From assembly GCA_026225435.1 (NCBI GenBank), contig JAMFST010000301.1, positions 1 through 16,978 of the forward strand: a stretch of 16,978 bases of DNA. Direction: 5' to 3'. This stretch comes from Labilithrix luteola (lineage in GTDB: Bacteria; Myxococcota_A; Polyangia; Polyangiales; Polyangiaceae). Below the pieces are notes generated by a model, which saw only the letters and a program-made list of their open reading frames with translations, searched no databases and was not told the DNA's origin. This document shows, piece by piece, positions 15,501 to 16,978 of the stretch (position 1 is the stretch's first letter; each line of letters opens with the position of its first letter). The position numbers were made by a program, and so were the translations under genes.

Positions 15501-15754
15501 CGTACATCTTCGTCGGCTCGCGCAAGCTGTTCTACCAGTCGAACCGCACCGGCGCGGACCCGAAGAAGATGGCCATCTCGGCCGATCTGCCGCTCCGTCC
15601 GGGCGTCAACGTCGTCACCGTCATGGCGCGCGAGAACCCCGACACCACCGGTCACAAGACCTTCATCGTCCGCCGCGACGGCCCCAACGGCGAGCTGCTG
15701 ACCACGCCGAAGACGGACGACGAATTGTCCGAGACCGAAGCCTCGGACGACTGA
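12578..15754 (+). CDS. S41-family C-terminal processing peptidase with PDZ and long C-terminal tail
   Basis: A 1058-residue exported or membrane-anchored peptidase. A hydrophobic N-terminal segment (~9-30) is a signal peptide or anchor. A PDZ domain follows at ~199-270 (GGLGMVV to FIRR), then the S41 core at ~299-470: LDLRGNPGGLL, catalytic Ser398 in SSASASEIVAGAM, and catalytic Lys423 in TFGKGSVQ, spaced exactly as in E. coli Prc. Residues ~604-730 and ~738-850 look like Ig/CARDB-type domains, the second starting with an Asp/Gly/Asn-rich turn (SGNGDGRV). Residues ~866-925 resemble a bacterial SH3 domain, and ~941-1038 a last Ig-like domain. The family clips C-termini of envelope proteins. 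CtpA-type enzymes are usually ~400-550 residues, so the extension is about 580. Start: ATG at 12578 without Shine-Dalgarno; ATG at 12593 (MAARLLKF) is possible. Confidence 0.9.
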   Translation: MQTSPMAARLLKFVAIFVVFGAAAGLSLKLNSAGGGGLWDGLAPIVSAAESTSPHKGQDYDLVKMQVVQEVIKTIRDRYVDPKRVKPREMLLSALNFIQRDVAQVIVLHEENAPTVKVRVDTQEKEFRVDNVLGPWDVSGRLRDVFSFLKDGLRGSDVDLQEVEYAACNGMLHTLDPHSVLLSPEAYKEMNLSTSGQFGGLGMVVSIRDQTLTVINPMPGTPAGRAGLKKYDRIIKIGGESTLNMGLNEAVQHLRGLPGSKITLFIRRDGEGGWKDPRPFDLTRETIHVESVEHKLLDGNIGYVRLKQFQASSSSDLDQALTDMKKSGELKGLVLDLRGNPGGLLDQAARIVDKFVADGPIVATVGNSSEGREEKEAHADGTEPNYPVVLLVSGSSASASEIVAGAMKNHDRAVIVGETTFGKGSVQLIFADLPDKAALKLTIAQYLTEPGDISIQGTGVTPDIELDPMTVDAQEMTLNVDTGGMLKERDLSRSLSNTRIREGQKPLETVRYALTQKDRQELRERGGDPDDLFAMDFPIKFARDLAAHVPQGKRLDQVRAAKNVIAENRATELAKVGAELNKLGIDWSDAPGDAQAATPAAPPANVTVKVETDQPNNEVLAGKQMNMKVTVTNGGSQTLYRLYAATKSDDPLFDSKELVFGKLEPGKTRTATVPLGWCDIEGHKAGSTAVLPKDAPRVCKVPKDSLTRADGIKVHFEEARGHAPADAEVHATVTALERPVFAYGYQIADNLSGNGDGRVQKGESVTMYVTVKNVGKGRSFETQANLRNLSGDGVLLHEGRFDISDMNPGDTKKVVFTFDVTNQLADPEAKVELSITDTDLRESVVDKVRMPIAPAASLASANAAMRAKASGAAIYEAPDAAARMFGRLMAGTSVTEMATSTDFVKVALGGNRFGFVRASDVENAGGAAAGGPVAFEDALAHAPPTIEIGQAALVTRDTHVSVKGLTSDTDRLLDAYIFVGSRKLFYQSNRTGADPKKMAISADLPLRPGVNVVTVMARENPDTTGHKTFIVRRDGPNGELLTTPKTDDELSETEASDD

Positions 15755-15784
15755 GGTTCAGGATGTGGTGCGGGCCTGCTCGCC

Positions 15785-15802
15785 GGGCCCGGGCTCGGGC
15801 CC
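15785..15802. terminator. GC-rich hairpin between convergent genes
   Basis: GGGCCCG, loop GGCT, CGGGCCC: a perfect 7-base-pair stem. It lies 30 bases after the peptidase stop and directly abuts the pdxJ stop on the other strand, so it could end transcription from both sides. The T-run is only two bases on each strand, so intrinsic termination may be weak. Confidence 0.6.
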
Positions 15803-16537
15803 TTACGAGCCAGTGATCGCGAGGTAGGCCCGCACGGTATCGGCCAGGCCGTACTCCAGGGCCTCGGCGATCAAGGCGTGGCCGATGCTGACCTCGAGGA
15901 CGTGGGGGACGTTCTCGAGGAAGACGGCGAGGTTGTTCTGGCTGAGATCGTGGCCGGCGTTGACCCCGAGGCCGGCGGAGGTGGCCGCCTTGGCGGTGTC
16001 GCGGAAGCGCGGAATCACAGCCTCGTGCTTCCCCTCGGCGAAGGCCGCGGCGTAGGGCTCGGTGTACAGCTCGACCCGATCGGCGCCGAGCTCCCTGGCG
16101 AGGTGCACCACCTCGGGGACAGCGTCGACGAAGAGGCTCGAGCGGATACCGAGCTCGCGCAGGCGGGCGAGGACGGGCCGCAGGCGCGGGCCGTCGGCGA
16201 CCAGGTCCCAGCCGTGATCGCTGGTGGACTGCCCCTCGGAGTCGGGCACCAAGGTGCACTGTGCCGGCCGGTGCTTCTCGGTCAGCGCCATCAGGTTGTG
16301 GAAGGGGTTCCCCTCGATGTTCAGCTCGACCTTGGGATGCTCGGCGAGCAGCTCCTGGAGGTCGGCGACGTCCTTCGGGCGGATGTGCCGCTCGTCCGGG
16401 CGAGGGTGGACGGTGATCCCCTGTGCGCCGGCGCCGAGGCACAGGCGGGCGCACTGCACCACGCTGGGGATGTCGAGCGCGCGCGTGTTGCGCAGCGTCG
16501 CGACCTTGTTCAGGTTGACCGAGAGCTTGGTGGACAC
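15803..16537 (-). CDS. pdxJ: Pyridoxine 5'-phosphate synthase
   Basis: A 244-residue PdxJ, the usual family length. It condenses 1-deoxyxylulose 5-phosphate with 3-amino-2-oxopropyl phosphate to make pyridoxine 5'-phosphate (vitamin B6). Landmarks: LSVNLNKVATLRNTR at the start (the NLNKVATLRN variant in place of the enteric NIDHVATLR), GITVHPRPDERHI for phosphate binding, ELNIEGNPF with the catalytic Glu, VNAGHDLSQNNL with the catalytic His, and SIGHALIAEAL near the end. The frame runs on without a stop to the window edge, but family length and the overlap with acpS put the start at the GTG 16537-16535. No Shine-Dalgarno precedes it. It ends with TAA. Confidence 0.95.
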   Translation of the reverse strand: MSTKLSVNLNKVATLRNTRALDIPSVVQCARLCLGAGAQGITVHPRPDERHIRPKDVADLQELLAEHPKVELNIEGNPFHNLMALTEKHRPAQCTLVPDSEGQSTSDHGWDLVADGPRLRPVLARLRELGIRSSLFVDAVPEVVHLARELGADRVELYTEPYAAAFAEGKHEAVIPRFRDTAKAATSAGLGVNAGHDLSQNNLAVFLENVPHVLEVSIGHALIAEALEYGLADTVRAYLAITGS

Positions 16538-16556
16538 GAGGTGTACGATACCGGAC
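16538..16556. promoter_or_regulatory. Possible shared bidirectional promoter for pdxJ and acpS
   Basis: Only 19 bases separate the two start codons. In the middle lies TACGATA (16544-16550). Read forward, TACGAT is a fair -10 box ending 7 bases before the acpS GTG; read in reverse, TATCGT is a fair -10 box ending 7 bases before the pdxJ GTG. Both transcripts would then begin at or within a base or two of the start codon (leaderless), matching the absence of Shine-Dalgarno sites. No good -35 is seen on either side. Confidence 0.4.
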
Positions 16557-16934
16557 GTGATCGTCGGCGTCGGCATCGACATCTGCTCCATCGAGCGGAT
16601 GCGCAGGGCTCTCGGGCGAAACGAGGGGCGGATCTTCGACCGCATCTGCAGCCCGGCCGAGCGGGCCGACCTCGCGGGCCGCAAGGACCAGGCGCTGGCG
16701 CTGGCCGGCCGCTTCGCCATCAAGGAGGCCTTCTCCAAGGTGCTCGACGGCGCGCGCGGCGTCGGCTGGCACGAGTGCGAGGTGCGGCGCGACCCCAGCG
16801 GTCGCCCGCGCCTCGAGCTGAAAGGCAACGCGCTCCTGCAGGCGAACGAGCGCGGCGCCGACACCTGGCACGTGAGCCTCACGCACGACGGTGGCCTCGC
16901 GGTCGCCGTCGTCATCCTGGAGAAGACCCGATGA
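16557..16934 (+). CDS. acpS: Holo-[acyl-carrier-protein] synthase
   Basis: A 125-residue AcpS, normal length. It transfers 4'-phosphopantetheine from CoA to a serine of acyl carrier protein. Seen: VGVGIDICSIERM with Mg-binding Asp8, RFAIKEAFSKVL with Glu57, and HVSLTHDGGLAVAVVILE at the end. The frame is open far upstream (to 16224) but that would run through pdxJ on the other strand; GTG at 16557 gives the family N-terminus exactly. pdxJ and acpS are neighbours in many bacteria (same strand in E. coli); here they are kept together but divergent. The stop overlaps the next ATG (ATGA). Confidence 0.95.
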   Translation: MIVGVGIDICSIERMRRALGRNEGRIFDRICSPAERADLAGRKDQALALAGRFAIKEAFSKVLDGARGVGWHECEVRRDPSGRPRLELKGNALLQANERGADTWHVSLTHDGGLAVAVVILEKTR

Positions 16935-16978
16935 TCCCCGTCCTCGACACCGCCGGCGCGCGCGCCTTCGACGCGCAC
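16931..16978 (+). CDS. nnr: Probable NAD(P)HX epimerase/dehydratase, first 16 codons
   Basis: Only MIPVLDTAGARAFDAH is visible before the window ends. This resembles the N-terminus of YjeF-type proteins (typically MxxLTxxxMRALDxxA), which repair hydrated NAD(P)H. The gene commonly follows acpS, which supports the call. A good ribosome site, GGAGAAG at 16919-16925, lies 5 bases before the ATG, and the start overlaps the acpS stop. With so little sequence the assignment is tentative. Confidence 0.55.
   Translation, partial: MIPVLDTAGARAFDAH

Noticed and set aside
12560-15655. A 1031-codon open frame on the - strand
   Set aside because: It lies wholly opposite the S41 peptidase, whose motifs are unmistakable. 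The translation is Arg/His/Val/Leu/Asp-rich with no domain, the usual mirror of GC-biased codons.
16515-16549. TTGACC at 16515-16520 as -35 box for acpS
   Set aside because: The spacer to TACGAT would be 23 bases, well beyond the usual 16-18.
16224-16556. Extension of the acpS frame upstream to an ATG at 16224
   Set aside because: It is antisense to pdxJ, and AcpS proteins begin at the VGVGID segment right after the GTG at 16557.
16538-16978. Extension of the pdxJ frame upstream to the window edge
   Set aside because: It overlaps acpS and the nnr start completely. The PdxJ family N-terminus begins just after the GTG at 16537.

Overview
The window is GC-rich, gene-dense bacterial chromosome. 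Codon third positions are mostly G or C, and nearly all stops are TGA. Futalosine-pathway menaquinone genes sit beside several predicted lipoproteins, an outer-membrane barrel candidate and a long multi-domain S41 peptidase. This fits a Gram-negative of the Myxococcota/deltaproteobacterial type, but there is no rRNA or other marker to fix the lineage. No tRNA, rRNA, CRISPR array, insertion sequence or phage gene was seen.

Region 1 (1-8309, + strand) is a menaquinone (futalosine route) operon entered part-way. It holds the tail of a UbiX-type flavin prenyltransferase, a 197-residue protein resembling MqnE/MqnC with the radical-SAM core removed, MqnE (aminofutalosine synthase), a natural MqnA-MqnC fusion (chorismate dehydratase + dehypoxanthine-futalosine cyclase), an amidohydrolase that fits aminodeoxyfutalosine deaminase, and a UbiA-type prenyltransferase (MqnP-like). 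The first five genes are joined by 4-base ATGA/GTGA stop-start overlaps. A lipoprotein of unknown role and a class I methyltransferase follow at 13-14 base spacing. Together these cover chorismate to aminofutalosine to futalosine, the later cyclisation, and prenylation/decarboxylation support. A futalosine hydrolase (MqnB), MqnD and a UbiD partner are not in the window.

Region 2 (8310-12521, + strand) starts with a 159-base gap holding two inverted repeats. Four genes follow, linked by 4-base overlaps: a secreted barrel-like protein, a GH18-type glycosidase lipoprotein, a cytoplasmic circularly permuted ATP-grasp ligase of the glutathionylspermidine-synthase type, and a lipoprotein with a Gly/His-rich tail. 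I do not recognise this set as a described system. It is the best candidate here for something new, together with the core-less MqnE/C paralogue.

Region 3 (12522-15802) is a single gene for a 1058-residue S41 (C-terminal processing) peptidase with a PDZ domain and a long C-terminal tail of Ig/CARDB-like and SH3-like segments. It has a TATACT box just upstream and a GC hairpin after it.

Region 4 (15803-16978) has pdxJ on the - strand and acpS on the + strand, with start codons separated by only 19 bases around a nearly symmetric TACGATA sequence. The first 16 codons of a probable nnr (NAD(P)HX epimerase/dehydratase) gene overlap the acpS stop.
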